This document shows, piece by piece, positions 8,360 through 16,061 of a DNA stretch of 26,887 nt (position 1 is the first letter of the stretch; each line of letters opens with the position of its first letter). Both the position numbers and the translations under genes were made by a program. Below the pieces are notes generated by a model. That model did not search any database and was not told where the DNA came from. It saw only the letters and a list, made by a program, of their open reading frames with translations. The stretch comes from CAZXYS01 sp964645005 (GTDB lineage Bacteria > Bacteroidota > Ignavibacteria > Kapaibacteriales > UBA2268). The stretch covers positions 1 to 26,887 of the forward strand of contig CAZXYS010000046.1 in the NCBI GenBank assembly GCA_964645005.1, written 5' to 3'.

Positions 8360-10288
8360 ATGAAAATTACATTTCCTGACGGAAGCGTTAAAGAATTTGA
8401 AAAAGGTACAACCGGAATGGAAATTGCCAAATCCATTTCCGAAGGATTGGCGCGGAATGCGCTTGGAATAATTGTTAATGGTAAGAGATATGATCTGTCA
8501 AGAAAAATTCATGAAGATGCGGAAATAAAAATAGTCACCTTCGACAATCCCGAAGGCAAAGAGATATATTGGCATTCTTCGGCGCACCTAATGGCTGAGG
8601 CTATCCAGGAACTCTACCCCGGCGTAAAATTCGGCGTTGGACCTGCGATAGAGAACGGCTTCTATTATGACGTCGATCTACCCGACGAGCAGAAGATCAC
8701 CGACGAAGATCTTCCCAAAATCGAAGAGAAGATAAAGGAACTTTCAAAAAGGAAAGAAGAATACCAGAGAATAGAGATATCCTGGGATGAAGCAATTAAG
8801 CATTTCATGGAAGTAGGCGATGAGTATAAGATCGAACTTCTGGACGGACTGAAAGAAGATGAAATAACTTTTTACAAGCAGGGTAATTTTATAGATCTTT
8901 GCCGCGGCACTCACGTGCCCGATACAAGCATGATAAAGCATGTAAAGCTGCTCTCGGTTGCGGGCGCTTACTGGCGGGGCGATTCATCAAGAAATATGAT
9001 GACCCGTATATACGGCATTACATTTCCGAAGAAAAAACAGCTCGACGATTATCTCAAATTCCTCGAAGAAGCCCGCAAGCGCGACCACAGGAAGCTTGGA
9101 AGAGAACTCGGGCTTTTCTTCATAACGCAGAATGTAGGCGGCGGACTGCCGATGTGGCTGCCGAAAGGCGCCACTGTCCGCAGAATCATTGAAGAATTCA
9201 TGCGGAAAGAACAGATAAACAGGGGATATGTGGAGGTGATCACGCCGCATATCGCAAATCTGCACCTGTACGAGACTTCGGGGCATTACCCGTACTACAA
9301 GGATGCGCAGTTCCCGCCGATACAAATCGAGGATGAGCAGTACATCATGAAACCGATGAATTGCCCGCATCATCACCAGATCTATATGCAGCAGCCGCAC
9401 AGCTACAGAGACCTGCCGCTGCGGCTTTTCGAGTACGGCACGGTTTACCGCTATGAGAAGTCAGGCGAATTGCAGGGATTGACGAGAGTGCGCGGCTTCA
9501 CCCAGGACGATGCGCATATCTATTGTACTGTAGATCAGCTTAAAGATGAAGTTAAAGGCGTTGTCGATCTTATCCAGTATTTCTTCAATGTGTTTCATCT
9601 TGATATGGTTATTGAACTGTCATTTCGAGATGAAAATATGGAAAAATTCGGCGGCGAGATACACCTGTGGGATCGTGCTCAGAAAGAGATCCAGGAAGCT
9701 GCCGACGAGATAGATCTCGACTACACCGTTGCCGAAGGCGAAGCGGCATTCTACGGACCGAAAATAGACTTTATCGCGAAGGACGCTCTCGGTCGGCGCT
9801 GGCAGCTCGGCACAGTACAGGTGGATTATGTGATGCCTGAGAGATTCGAGCTGGAGTATGTCGGCGCGGATAATCAGCCGCACAGACCGGTAATTATTCA
9901 CCGCGCGCCAATTGGCTCGATCGAGAGATTCATGGCTATCCTTATCGAGCACTACGCAGGGAATTTCCCGTTCTGGATAGCACCGGTGCAATTGAAGATA
10001 CTGCCAATTTCAGATAAGCAGCATGATTACGCCAATGAAATTGCTGATAAATTCTCTAAAGCTGGCTGCAGATTGGAAGTAGATCAGCGCAGTGAAAAGG
10101 TAAACCGCAAAATCGCCGAATCCGAGCAGCAGAAGGTGCCTTTTGCGCTCATAGTCGGGCAGAAAGAAGCCGACGAAGGCACAGTATCAGTCCGTGAGCA
10201 CGGCAAGGGCGACCTCGGCTCGAAAACTATTGATGAAGTGATGAAATTATTCAATGAATTAAATCTGCCGGGCGCGGTGAGTGAATAA
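8360..10288 (+). CDS. thrS: Threonyl-tRNA synthetase
   Basis: Charges tRNA-Thr with threonine; essential and cytosolic. It is full length at 642 residues. Domain order is the TGS domain (1-61); the editing domain with HSSAH (H72, H76) and CRGTH; the class II catalytic core with motif 2 around FEYGTVYRYEKSGEL and RVRGFTQDDAHIYC, and the zinc-binding MNCPHHH; motif 3 HRAPIGSIERFMAIL; then the anticodon-binding domain. There is no clear ribosome site before the ATG. In many bacteria thrS leads infC-rpmI-rplT; here it stands alone and converges on a HIT gene. Base composition shifts sharply within the gene, with alternating GC-rich and AT-rich blocks (see findings). Confidence 0.98.
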   Translation: MKITFPDGSVKEFEKGTTGMEIAKSISEGLARNALGIIVNGKRYDLSRKIHEDAEIKIVTFDNPEGKEIYWHSSAHLMAEAIQELYPGVKFGVGPAIENGFYYDVDLPDEQKITDEDLPKIEEKIKELSKRKEEYQRIEISWDEAIKHFMEVGDEYKIELLDGLKEDEITFYKQGNFIDLCRGTHVPDTSMIKHVKLLSVAGAYWRGDSSRNMMTRIYGITFPKKKQLDDYLKFLEEARKRDHRKLGRELGLFFITQNVGGGLPMWLPKGATVRRIIEEFMRKEQINRGYVEVITPHIANLHLYETSGHYPYYKDAQFPPIQIEDEQYIMKPMNCPHHHQIYMQQPHSYRDLPLRLFEYGTVYRYEKSGELQGLTRVRGFTQDDAHIYCTVDQLKDEVKGVVDLIQYFFNVFHLDMVIELSFRDENMEKFGGEIHLWDRAQKEIQEAADEIDLDYTVAEGEAAFYGPKIDFIAKDALGRRWQLGTVQVDYVMPERFELEYVGADNQPHRPVIIHRAPIGSIERFMAILIEHYAGNFPFWIAPVQLKILPISDKQHDYANEIADKFSKAGCRLEVDQRSEKVNRKIAESEQQKVPFALIVGQKEADEGTVSVREHGKGDLGSKTIDEVMKLFNELNLPGAVSE

Positions 10289-10295
10289 AAACTAA

Positions 10296-10727
10296 TCATC
10301 CTTCGACCATTTTCGCGATAATAAGTTTAGCAGCATTTTCAAGTTCATTGCGTGACTTGGGTCGGTGGTAATCATCACCGACCTGAATTTTCATTCCATC
10401 ACCTTTAAATCGCGGAAATACGTGCAGATGAACATGGAAAATTTCCTGCCCTGCGGCAGCTCCGTCAGCCAAGAAATAATTTACTCCCTCACTTTTCAAT
10501 TCTGATCTGCGTATAGCTTCATTGATTTTATTAGCGACGACAAACATCTGAGCGGCTGATTTATAATCAAGATCGGAAATGTACGCTGCATGATAATTAG
10601 GTACGATAAGCACATGACCGGTGGTTATCGGCTGAATATCCATAAAAGCGGAGACGAGTTCATCTCTGTATATGAAAGTGGCTTCGGCTGAGCCATTCAA
10701 TATGTCGCAAAAGATGCAGTGGGTCAT
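10296..10727 (-). CDS. HIT-family nucleotide hydrolase/transferase
   Basis: A 143-residue histidine-triad protein of the HinT/Fhit-like group, which acts on AMP-linked substrates such as purine phosphoramidates or dinucleoside polyphosphates. The triad HVHLHVF lies at 98-104; H100 should be the nucleophile. An N-terminal CIFCDIL (C4, C7) supplies two of the zinc ligands common in bacterial HIT proteins. ITTGHVLIVP (34-43) is also typical. The gene converges on thrS with only 7 bp between stop codons, so no separate terminator fits between them. It is downstream of the degenerate asparagine synthetase, 77 bp away and with a hairpin in between, so cotranscription is uncertain. Confidence 0.93.
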   Translation of the reverse strand: MTHCIFCDILNGSAEATFIYRDELVSAFMDIQPITTGHVLIVPNYHAAYISDLDYKSAAQMFVVANKINEAIRRSELKSEGVNYFLADGAAAGQEIFHVHLHVFPRFKGDGMKIQVGDDYHRPKSRNELENAAKLIIAKMVEG

Positions 10728-10743
10728 GAGATTATAAAATTAT

Positions 10744-10768
10744 GCAGCCAGGAAATTTTCCTGACTGC
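10744..10768 (-). terminator. Hairpin after the degenerate asparagine synthetase (possible terminator)
   Basis: Arms GCAGCCAGGAA (10744-10754) and TTCCTGACTGC (10758-10768) pair over 11 bp with one G-T type pair and a 3-nt centre. It lies 36 bp beyond the synthetase stop codon and before the HIT start. On the minus strand the sequence after it (ATAATTTTATAATC) has only a short T-run, so it may terminate weakly or act as an mRNA-stabilising hairpin. Confidence 0.45.
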
Positions 10769-10804
10769 AAAATAATAACGCAGGTAAAATCACTGTGAAA
10801 TCTT

Positions 10805-12271
10805 TTATTTGAATGGATCCCAGCGGACGACCAGCTTCTCGTAGCCTGCGGGGAAGTATTCCCTGAACAGGCGGTAGTAGTAAAGCTCTTTCGGTGAATA
10901 GAGCGTGTGTCCGCCTTCCGTCTTGGGATTCGCCTTGTATTCATCTTCGTTGACCTTGTCAGCAGTGAGTTCATCCATCAGATCATCGACGCCGCTGCCG
11001 CCGGCAAAACGAAGTTTCGGGCGATGGACTATCTCGTCGGGCAGCCAGCGCTCACAGGCTTTCCTGAGAATCCACTTCTCGACATTGCGGGATTGCTCTT
11101 CGTCGTAGCGGACTTTCACGTCCATTTTTATCGCATTGCTGAATGCCACGACATTGCTGTCGAGATACGGCGTGCGGTAATTTACTGAATTCGAAGTCCA
11201 GCCTCTGTCCAGACGTCTCAGAGCCGTGTTGTATGCGATAAACACCAGCTTTTTGGCTATTCTCTCTTTCTCTTCGGGATCGGGAATGTCCTTCAATTCG
11301 CGGAAATAGCCGCCGAAGAGTTCATCAGCACCCTCGCCGACGAGGATGCAATTCGTGAAGTCAGAGATCATCTTCGAAGTGTAGAAATTCGCTACTGCGC
11401 CGGAAATGCAGTCCTCATCAAAAGTTTCCATGTACCAGACAGCTTTCGGTATGAGATTACGGATGTCGTCATCGGTAATCTCATAGATATAATGTTCCAG
11501 ACCGAGATATTCAGCCATCATTTTGGCGTATTTCAGGTCTTTGCTGGGATAGCGCTGGATCGTCGTGCTGAAGAGTTTAATATCCGGTTTGATTGACTTG
11601 GCGATCGATGCAACTATTGAGCTGTCCAGCCCGCCGCTTAGTGCGACACCTTCCACTGCGCCGTCTTCCATTCTTCTGCGGACGGCTTCGACCATAAGCT
11701 CTTCAAGGACTTTAGCGGATTCTTCCGGCGTTTTGAAATCCGGCAGATCGGGGACGAAGCCCTCAAACTGCTGTAAGCCTTCTTTTGTGGAATAGTAGTG
11801 TCCCGGCGGTAGTTCATCCACCGTATCTACATACGGCAGAAGCGATTTTGCTTCGGATGAGAAGAAAAGTGCTCCGTCCTGCGGCTGATAGATCATCGGG
11901 CGCGAGCCGACGTGATCTCTGACAAGGACAGTTTCATCTTTGTCAATGATCGCGCAGGTAAAGCTGCCGTCCAGTTTTTTGAAGCATTTATTGCCTTCAT
12001 TCATGTACAGATCACGGATGTACTCAACATTCGTCTTACCTGAGGGAATATCATTGTAAATATCGCCGTCCAGAAGGACAATCGGCTTTTCTTCCCCGGT
12101 AATTGCGGGCGTCGATCTCTCGGACAGCCCGATAACACCTGCGGCAACACCGCCATCGTCGAGTTCCTGTACGAATGGCTTTTCGGGTCCGCGGTGCTTG
12201 ATTTTCTCAAGCATTTCTTCTACTTGATTAAATGCGATTTTCTTTCCTGTTACTCCTGTTATAGCGCTCAT
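10805..12271 (-). CDS. Asparagine synthetase-like protein with inactive glutaminase domain
   Basis: A 488-residue AsnB homologue. The synthetase half is intact: PP-loop SGGLDSS (212-218), GEGADELFGGY (312-322) and YRTPYLD. It should adenylate a carboxylate with ATP. The N-terminal glutaminase half is degenerate. It begins Met-Ser instead of Met-Cys, and against the neighbouring paralogue R45 becomes G48, N70 becomes D68, E72 becomes D70 and D94 becomes N81. A strong AGGAG before the ATG shows that this start is real. The protein may use free ammonia, a partner's ammonia, or another nucleophile; beta-lactam and carbapenam synthetases are known relatives that lost the same cysteine. It shares features with the paralogue upstream (EKWILRKA, and an R/K-Y-F/H-P tail), which suggests duplication. 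The product cannot be inferred. Confidence 0.88.
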   Translation of the reverse strand: MSAITGVTGKKIAFNQVEEMLEKIKHRGPEKPFVQELDDGGVAAGVIGLSERSTPAITGEEKPIVLLDGDIYNDIPSGKTNVEYIRDLYMNEGNKCFKKLDGSFTCAIIDKDETVLVRDHVGSRPMIYQPQDGALFFSSEAKSLLPYVDTVDELPPGHYYSTKEGLQQFEGFVPDLPDFKTPEESAKVLEELMVEAVRRRMEDGAVEGVALSGGLDSSIVASIAKSIKPDIKLFSTTIQRYPSKDLKYAKMMAEYLGLEHYIYEITDDDIRNLIPKAVWYMETFDEDCISGAVANFYTSKMISDFTNCILVGEGADELFGGYFRELKDIPDPEEKERIAKKLVFIAYNTALRRLDRGWTSNSVNYRTPYLDSNVVAFSNAIKMDVKVRYDEEQSRNVEKWILRKACERWLPDEIVHRPKLRFAGGSGVDDLMDELTADKVNEDEYKANPKTEGGHTLYSPKELYYYRLFREYFPAGYEKLVVRWDPFK

Positions 12272-12337
12272 GGCGTTGACTCCTTTCGGATTTTATTCAA
12301 AAATTCTATTATTTTTCTTTTTTTTTCTTTTTCAACC

Positions 12338-12374
12338 TTCCCTTTTTCCCCTCCTTAGTAAGGCAGGGAAATCC
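12338..12374. repeat. Imperfect palindrome of the CCCCTCCTTAGTAAGG type
   Basis: The unit reads TTCCCTTTTTCCCCTCCTTA then GTAAGGCAGGGAAATCC. It is an imperfect inverted repeat (CCTTA/TAAGG, TTCCC/GGGAA) related in sequence to the element at 12632-12670, and probably a worn copy of the same family. Confidence 0.4.
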
Positions 12375-12527
12375 TACAAAAAATTATATTTAAATAATCA
12401 TTTCTAATGAAATTTTACCTATTTCTACAGAAATCCATAATTTTACTTTAAACCTGAATTTTTCATTAGTAAATAACAATTATTTGTAATTATCTGCAAC
12501 AGCAGCCTTAGCTTGTTGCAAAATCTT

Positions 12528-12572
12528 AGTTTTTCAGATCCCTTGCAAAGCGCTAAAGCGCTTTGTTGCATA
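12528..12572. repeat. Dispersed palindromic repeat, copy 2
   Basis: The same 45-bp unit as at 2-46: AGTTTTTCAGA, then a hairpin CAAAGCGC-TAAA-GCGCTTTG, then TTGCATA. Compared with copy 1, the stem pair T-A is replaced by C-G on both arms. A related TGCAACA...TGTTGCA hairpin lies just before it at 12495-12520. Confidence 0.6.
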
Positions 12573-12631
12573 CGCTTAAAAAAATAAATGCTTCCTAATG
12601 AATTTTCCGGTGTTAAGAGCCTGTTTCTTTT

Positions 12632-12670
12632 CCCCTCCTTGATAAGGAGGGGAGTAAGGGGTGGTTCGCC
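12632..12670. repeat. CCCCTCCTT-GAT-AAGGAGGGG inverted repeat at the asnB stop
   Basis: Perfect 9-bp arms (12632-12640 and 12644-12652) with a 3-bp centre are followed by a GTAAGGGGTGGTT tail. This pattern is a familiar intergenic repeat in many bacterial genomes. It runs up to the TAG stop codon of the upstream synthetase gene (12672-12670). Confidence 0.6.
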
Positions 12671-14283
12671 TATTTCATACAACTACCACCCTGCCCATAA
12701 TCATGCTTCAACTCACCATCCATAGTCCCACTGACCTTATCCCGCTCTTCTGCGAAATCAAAGCCTGCCCAGATACCAATTGATCCGAGCACCGAATCCT
12801 GCGGATGATACTTGCGGAAAATCTTGAAATAATAAGCAGCTTCTTTGCTGTTGATGGTTGCCTGGGGATATTCCGCCTTAATGCGTTCGTACTCGTCGTC
12901 GGAAATCTCCGATTCAGCAACGCGTTCGCCGAGACTCTGGCAGCCGGCGCCCTGTGTGTACTGCACCTTGTAGCGCCAGAGGATATCATTCGGCAGATAG
13001 CCGGAATCCTCGAAAGCCTTGCGCAGTATCCATTTTTCAATTTTATCACCGGTTTCCTGAGAGTAGCGGATTTTGAGTTCCGGCGGAATTTTCGTGGATA
13101 GATCGATCATTTCCGTATCCAGAAATGGCACCCGCAACTCAAGGCTGAACAGCATGCCCATTCTGTCAGCACGCTGCAGATTGATATTATGCAGATTATT
13201 TATGCAGCGCCGGGCTTCGGCATTGATCTTATCCATAGGATAATTTTTCATGTAGTGATAGCCGGCAAAGAGTTCGTCGGCGCCTTCGCCCGTGAGTACG
13301 ACTGTAACATATTCGGCAGCTATTTTACATGTGAAATAGCATGGCACAGCGCAGCGCACCAGCGACGGATCATAGCTTTCCAGCTTCCTGATAACGTCCG
13401 GCAGCGCTTCGTAATAGTCATTTTCCGTAAAATGCAGTTCGTGGTGGTTCGATCCGATATGCTTTGCGGCTATTCTGGAAGCGATGAGGTCGTCGCTTTC
13501 TTTTCCGGCATCGTCTTTCATACCGACTACAAATGTATGCAGGTGCGGTATTTCATCGGCGGCTATCGCCGCTACGAGGCTGCTGTCCAGCCCGCCGCTG
13601 CAAAACGAGCCGACGTGGACTTCCTTATCGGCGAGTAATCTTTTCTTAACTGAGCGTATGAAACTCTCCCTGATCTGCTTTGATGCTTCCTCGATGTCCG
13701 TCAGCAGATAATCGCGGATTTCGGGGACTTCGTAATACTGGATAAATCCTTTCTTCGGCGTGAAGTAGTGTCCTGCGGGAAATTCGTGCACCTCGCTGAC
13801 GCCGGCAAGACTCATAGCGCCGAGCTCAGAACTGAAATAAATATTGCCGTCCACATAGCCGTAGTACAGCGGCTTAATACCTATGGGATCGCGAGCCAGC
13901 ATGAAATCCTCGCCGTCCGAGATCGCAAAGCAGAACATTCCGTCCAGATCGCGGACACAGTCGGGTCCTTTCTCTCTATAGAGATGAAGGATAACTTCCG
14001 AATCGGAAGAAGTTTTGAAATCATATTTTCTTTTTAAATCCTTCCTCAGTTCAAGGAAATTGTATATCTCGCCATTGCAAATGATGGCTGTCCTGCCATT
14101 ATTCGCAATGATCGGCTGGTGACCTTTCAGCACATCAACAATTGACAGCCGTGTATGTCCCAGCGCCGCATATTCGAATGTATGTAAGCCGCGGTCGTCG
14201 GGTCCTCGGTGAGGAAGCGCGTCCAGCATTTTATTTATTATCGTCTCGTCTGATTTTCCGTAGCAGCCTGCTATACCGCACAT
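12670..14283 (-). CDS. asnB: Asparagine synthetase (glutamine-hydrolysing)
   Basis: A 537-residue class II glutamine amidotransferase that makes asparagine, or a related amide, from a carboxylate, ATP and glutamine. The glutaminase domain is complete: nucleophile C2 in MCGIAG, R45 in GHTRLSIVD, N70 and E72 in CNGEIYN, and D94 in SSDSEV. The synthetase domain has SGGLDSS (229-235), GEGADELFAGY (332-342) and LRVPFLD. Length and motifs match E. coli AsnB. It lies between a divergent MttB gene (232-bp repeat-filled gap) and its degenerate paralogue (398-bp gap). The context raises the possibility of a special substrate, but housekeeping asparagine synthesis explains the sequence equally well. A weak CAGAG lies before the ATG; the stop is TAG, directly next to a repeat. 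Confidence 0.93.
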   Translation of the reverse strand: MCGIAGCYGKSDETIINKMLDALPHRGPDDRGLHTFEYAALGHTRLSIVDVLKGHQPIIANNGRTAIICNGEIYNFLELRKDLKRKYDFKTSSDSEVILHLYREKGPDCVRDLDGMFCFAISDGEDFMLARDPIGIKPLYYGYVDGNIYFSSELGAMSLAGVSEVHEFPAGHYFTPKKGFIQYYEVPEIRDYLLTDIEEASKQIRESFIRSVKKRLLADKEVHVGSFCSGGLDSSLVAAIAADEIPHLHTFVVGMKDDAGKESDDLIASRIAAKHIGSNHHELHFTENDYYEALPDVIRKLESYDPSLVRCAVPCYFTCKIAAEYVTVVLTGEGADELFAGYHYMKNYPMDKINAEARRCINNLHNINLQRADRMGMLFSLELRVPFLDTEMIDLSTKIPPELKIRYSQETGDKIEKWILRKAFEDSGYLPNDILWRYKVQYTQGAGCQSLGERVAESEISDDEYERIKAEYPQATINSKEAAYYFKIFRKYHPQDSVLGSIGIWAGFDFAEERDKVSGTMDGELKHDYGQGGSCMK

Positions 14284-14331
14284 GATAAACTCTGTTTTTA
14301 TTTATACAAAATAGTTAGTGATGAAGTTTTC

Positions 14332-14353
14332 ACCGCAGGGTAAACCCTGCGGT
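14332..14353. repeat. Perfect palindrome ACCGCAGGGT-AA-ACCCTGCGGT
   Basis: A perfect inverted repeat with 10-bp arms and an AA centre. Related units occur at 14464-14487 (one mismatch) and as a half-unit at 14500-14511, all in the 232-bp gap between asnB and the upstream MttB gene. Transcript read from the MttB gene would pass through all of them. Confidence 0.6.
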
Positions 14354-14369
14354 TGAGAAATTTTTGCCT

Positions 14370-14419
14370 CTCGTTCCAATGCTCTTGCGTTGGAACGCAA
14401 TACCATGACTATTTAGCGT
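14370..14419. repeat. 50-bp dispersed repeat CTCGTTCC...GGAACGCAATACC, copy 1
   Basis: The unit contains GCGTTGGAACGCAATACC preceded by CTCGTTCCAATGCTCTT and followed by ATGAC...AGCGT. An equal-length copy in the same orientation lies at 18346-18395. GTTCCAA/TTGGAAC forms an inner hairpin. There is no coding capacity. Similar repeats occur in other bacterial genomes. Confidence 0.65.
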
Positions 14420-14463
14420 ATCATCCTCTAGTGATGAAAAATTGATGTTTTGAGGGAGCTTTC

Positions 14464-14511
14464 AACCGCTGGGTTAACCCTGCGGTTGACTTTCCTATGA
14501 ACCCTGCGGTT
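14464..14511. repeat. AACCGCTGGGTT-AACCCTGCGGTT palindrome plus half-unit
   Basis: An imperfect 24-bp palindrome (14464-14487, one mismatch per arm pair) is followed after 12 bp by a lone right arm, AACCCTGCGGTT (14500-14511). The last unit stops 4 bp short of the MttB stop codon. The hairpin may serve as the end of the MttB transcript, but there is no T-run after it on the minus strand. Confidence 0.55.
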
Positions 14512-14515
14512 AAAT

Positions 14516-15979
14516 TTATCCCAGAATCTCTATCTTCCTTTTCAAAACTTCCGTCAGATCAATTTTCTGATCGAAGCGGCTGCCGGAATACAGCAAACCT
14601 TTTCGCAGACCGGCGCGCGCAGACTTCATAAATTTAGTTCCGGCGCTTCCCGATACCAGCGCTTTGTGAATAATGTTACACTGCGCATCCATGGTTTCTT
14701 CCGTGTATTCTTCCTTCGCATCCTGGACGAAATCTATTCTGTTGGTAATTTCCTGCTCCATGTCTGCGTCAACATCCACGCCAAAAATCTTCAGTACCTC
14801 GGGAATAGCTTGCTTTGCGATCTTATCCGGCGATTTATCAGGATTTTCAGAAAACAATTTTCTAACATGCCCAAGAATTATATCATCGATAATATACTGC
14901 TCGGGGCTGACGGTCATGACCTGCTCGAGCATCCCCAGCGCGCTGTTAATGAACTGAGCGCCGCTGGCGCCTTCGTAGATATAGCTCAATGTTTTCTCGG
15001 AAACAGTCTGCGCATTGGGCTCTTTTTCGTCGGATACGGCGGCAGTACCGCAGCAGGGAATGCCGTAATACTGAGTCATTTCCGCTATAATAGCCACGCG
15101 CCGAATACTATCCGGTTGACACCAGCGCGGTGAGAGATCGGTATGCAGATTTGAAGTAATCGGAATCCCCCTGTAGAGAAGCTTCGCTCCGGGGCGTACC
15201 AGGTTGCCCAGAACCACTGCTGACAGGATCTCTGCATTAACCTGCATGATCTCCCCTACCTCTGACAATGGTGAAGTAGCGCCCGCCTGCGGACAACTCG
15301 AAATAGAGACGGGGATGTCATTTTCGACTATCTTCATGAATTTATCGGCGGTATCGTCAGCCCATTTCATCGGGCTGACCAGCACGCATGAAATAAAGGA
15401 AATCCATGACTTATCCTTAACTTCATTGATAATATCCTCTAACTTATCAATTTGTATTAAATTTGCCAGATTTATATGTTTTGATGTATTTTCAAGAAAT
15501 ATCTTCGTTTTCGTCAAATCCATCTCTTCTTCGGCTGCATCCGGCTCGACGGGGCGTGTCAGGAAATCGCAGTTGTCGAGTTTGTCGCAGAGACTGACAA
15601 TATCGACAAGATCCTGCGATACCGCCGGTTTTCTTTCAAATTCACCGTCTTTATAATGCAGGACATATAACGCCTGCCCGCCGGTACCAAAGTAAGCGAT
15701 GGGATTGTTCACATCGATATTCAGGCGGTGATTCTCATCTTTGGCACCCATAATAATTTGTTTTGACGTCTTTTTGATGGCATCATCAACAAGTGATTGA
15801 GGAATCTTCACCCTGCCATCCTCGTATTTGGCGCCGGCTTTTTCGAAAATTTCTATCGCCTTTTTATTTTCAATAATAATGCCGGTTTCTTCAAGAATCC
15901 GGCACGCTCCTTTATGAATAATGCTATAGTCGCTGTCTTTCAGAAACCTGTATCGTTTCATTTTTGTATGCTCAGCCAT
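14516..15979 (-). CDS. MttB-family corrinoid-dependent methyltransferase, divergent (copy A)
   Basis: A non-pyrrolysine member of the trimethylamine methyltransferase (MttB) superfamily, which moves a methyl group from a quaternary or tertiary amine to a corrinoid protein. The start at ATG 15979 (MAEHTKMKRYRF) has a GGAGA 7 bp upstream; an earlier ATG at 16030 has none. This gives 487 residues. Family signatures are YFGTGGQALYVLHYKDGEFE near residue 90, SSCPQAGATSPLSEVGE in the middle, and GIPCCGTAAVSDEKEPNAQ in the region where archaeal MttB carries pyrrolysine. No stop interrupts the frame. It lacks the GPGGNF...HT signature found in the canonical copy at 19221. It is closer to the copy at 16770 and sits directly after the corrinoid gene (82 bp). 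The substrate is unknown. Confidence 0.88.
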   Translation of the reverse strand: MAEHTKMKRYRFLKDSDYSIIHKGACRILEETGIIIENKKAIEIFEKAGAKYEDGRVKIPQSLVDDAIKKTSKQIIMGAKDENHRLNIDVNNPIAYFGTGGQALYVLHYKDGEFERKPAVSQDLVDIVSLCDKLDNCDFLTRPVEPDAAEEEMDLTKTKIFLENTSKHINLANLIQIDKLEDIINEVKDKSWISFISCVLVSPMKWADDTADKFMKIVENDIPVSISSCPQAGATSPLSEVGEIMQVNAEILSAVVLGNLVRPGAKLLYRGIPITSNLHTDLSPRWCQPDSIRRVAIIAEMTQYYGIPCCGTAAVSDEKEPNAQTVSEKTLSYIYEGASGAQFINSALGMLEQVMTVSPEQYIIDDIILGHVRKLFSENPDKSPDKIAKQAIPEVLKIFGVDVDADMEQEITNRIDFVQDAKEEYTEETMDAQCNIIHKALVSGSAGTKFMKSARAGLRKGLLYSGSRFDQKIDLTEVLKRKIEILG

Positions 15980-16061
15980 GCTGATTCTCCGTTTATTAGC
16001 AATGATAATAGTGATTCGGTTGTGCTGCACTTAACAGGCGCGGCACATCTTCACCTAAATT

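Larger units (their letters stand above)
12272..12669. other. Repeat-filled gap between the two asparagine synthetase genes
   Basis: This 398-bp gap has no credible gene. From left to right it holds a pyrimidine-rich run (12311-12353), a small palindrome-like unit, AT-rich DNA, a TGCAACA...TGTTGCA inverted repeat (12495-12520), the second copy of the window's first repeat, and a CCCCTCCTT/AAGGAGGGG element that reaches the stop codon of the upstream gene. Confidence 0.6.

Noticed and set aside
8899..9400. Several long open frames on both strands inside thrS
   Set aside because: These are shadows of the GC-rich coding block of thrS, which is unambiguous.
12443..12682. Minus-strand frame of 79 residues beginning MYEIGEPPLTPLLIKEG
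   Set aside because: Its first half is a translation of the CCCCTCCTT/AAGGAGGGG repeat and the rest crosses other repeats; it also overlaps the end of asnB. There is no ribosome site or family match.
14332..14511. CRISPR array
   Set aside because: The repeated ACCGCAGGGT/ACCCTGCGGT units are palindromes of differing completeness and spacing, with no regular spacers and no cas genes in the window.
15980..16030. 17-residue N-terminal extension of MttB copy A
   Set aside because: ATG 15979 has a good GGAGA ribosome site and gives the normal family start; the upstream ATG has none.
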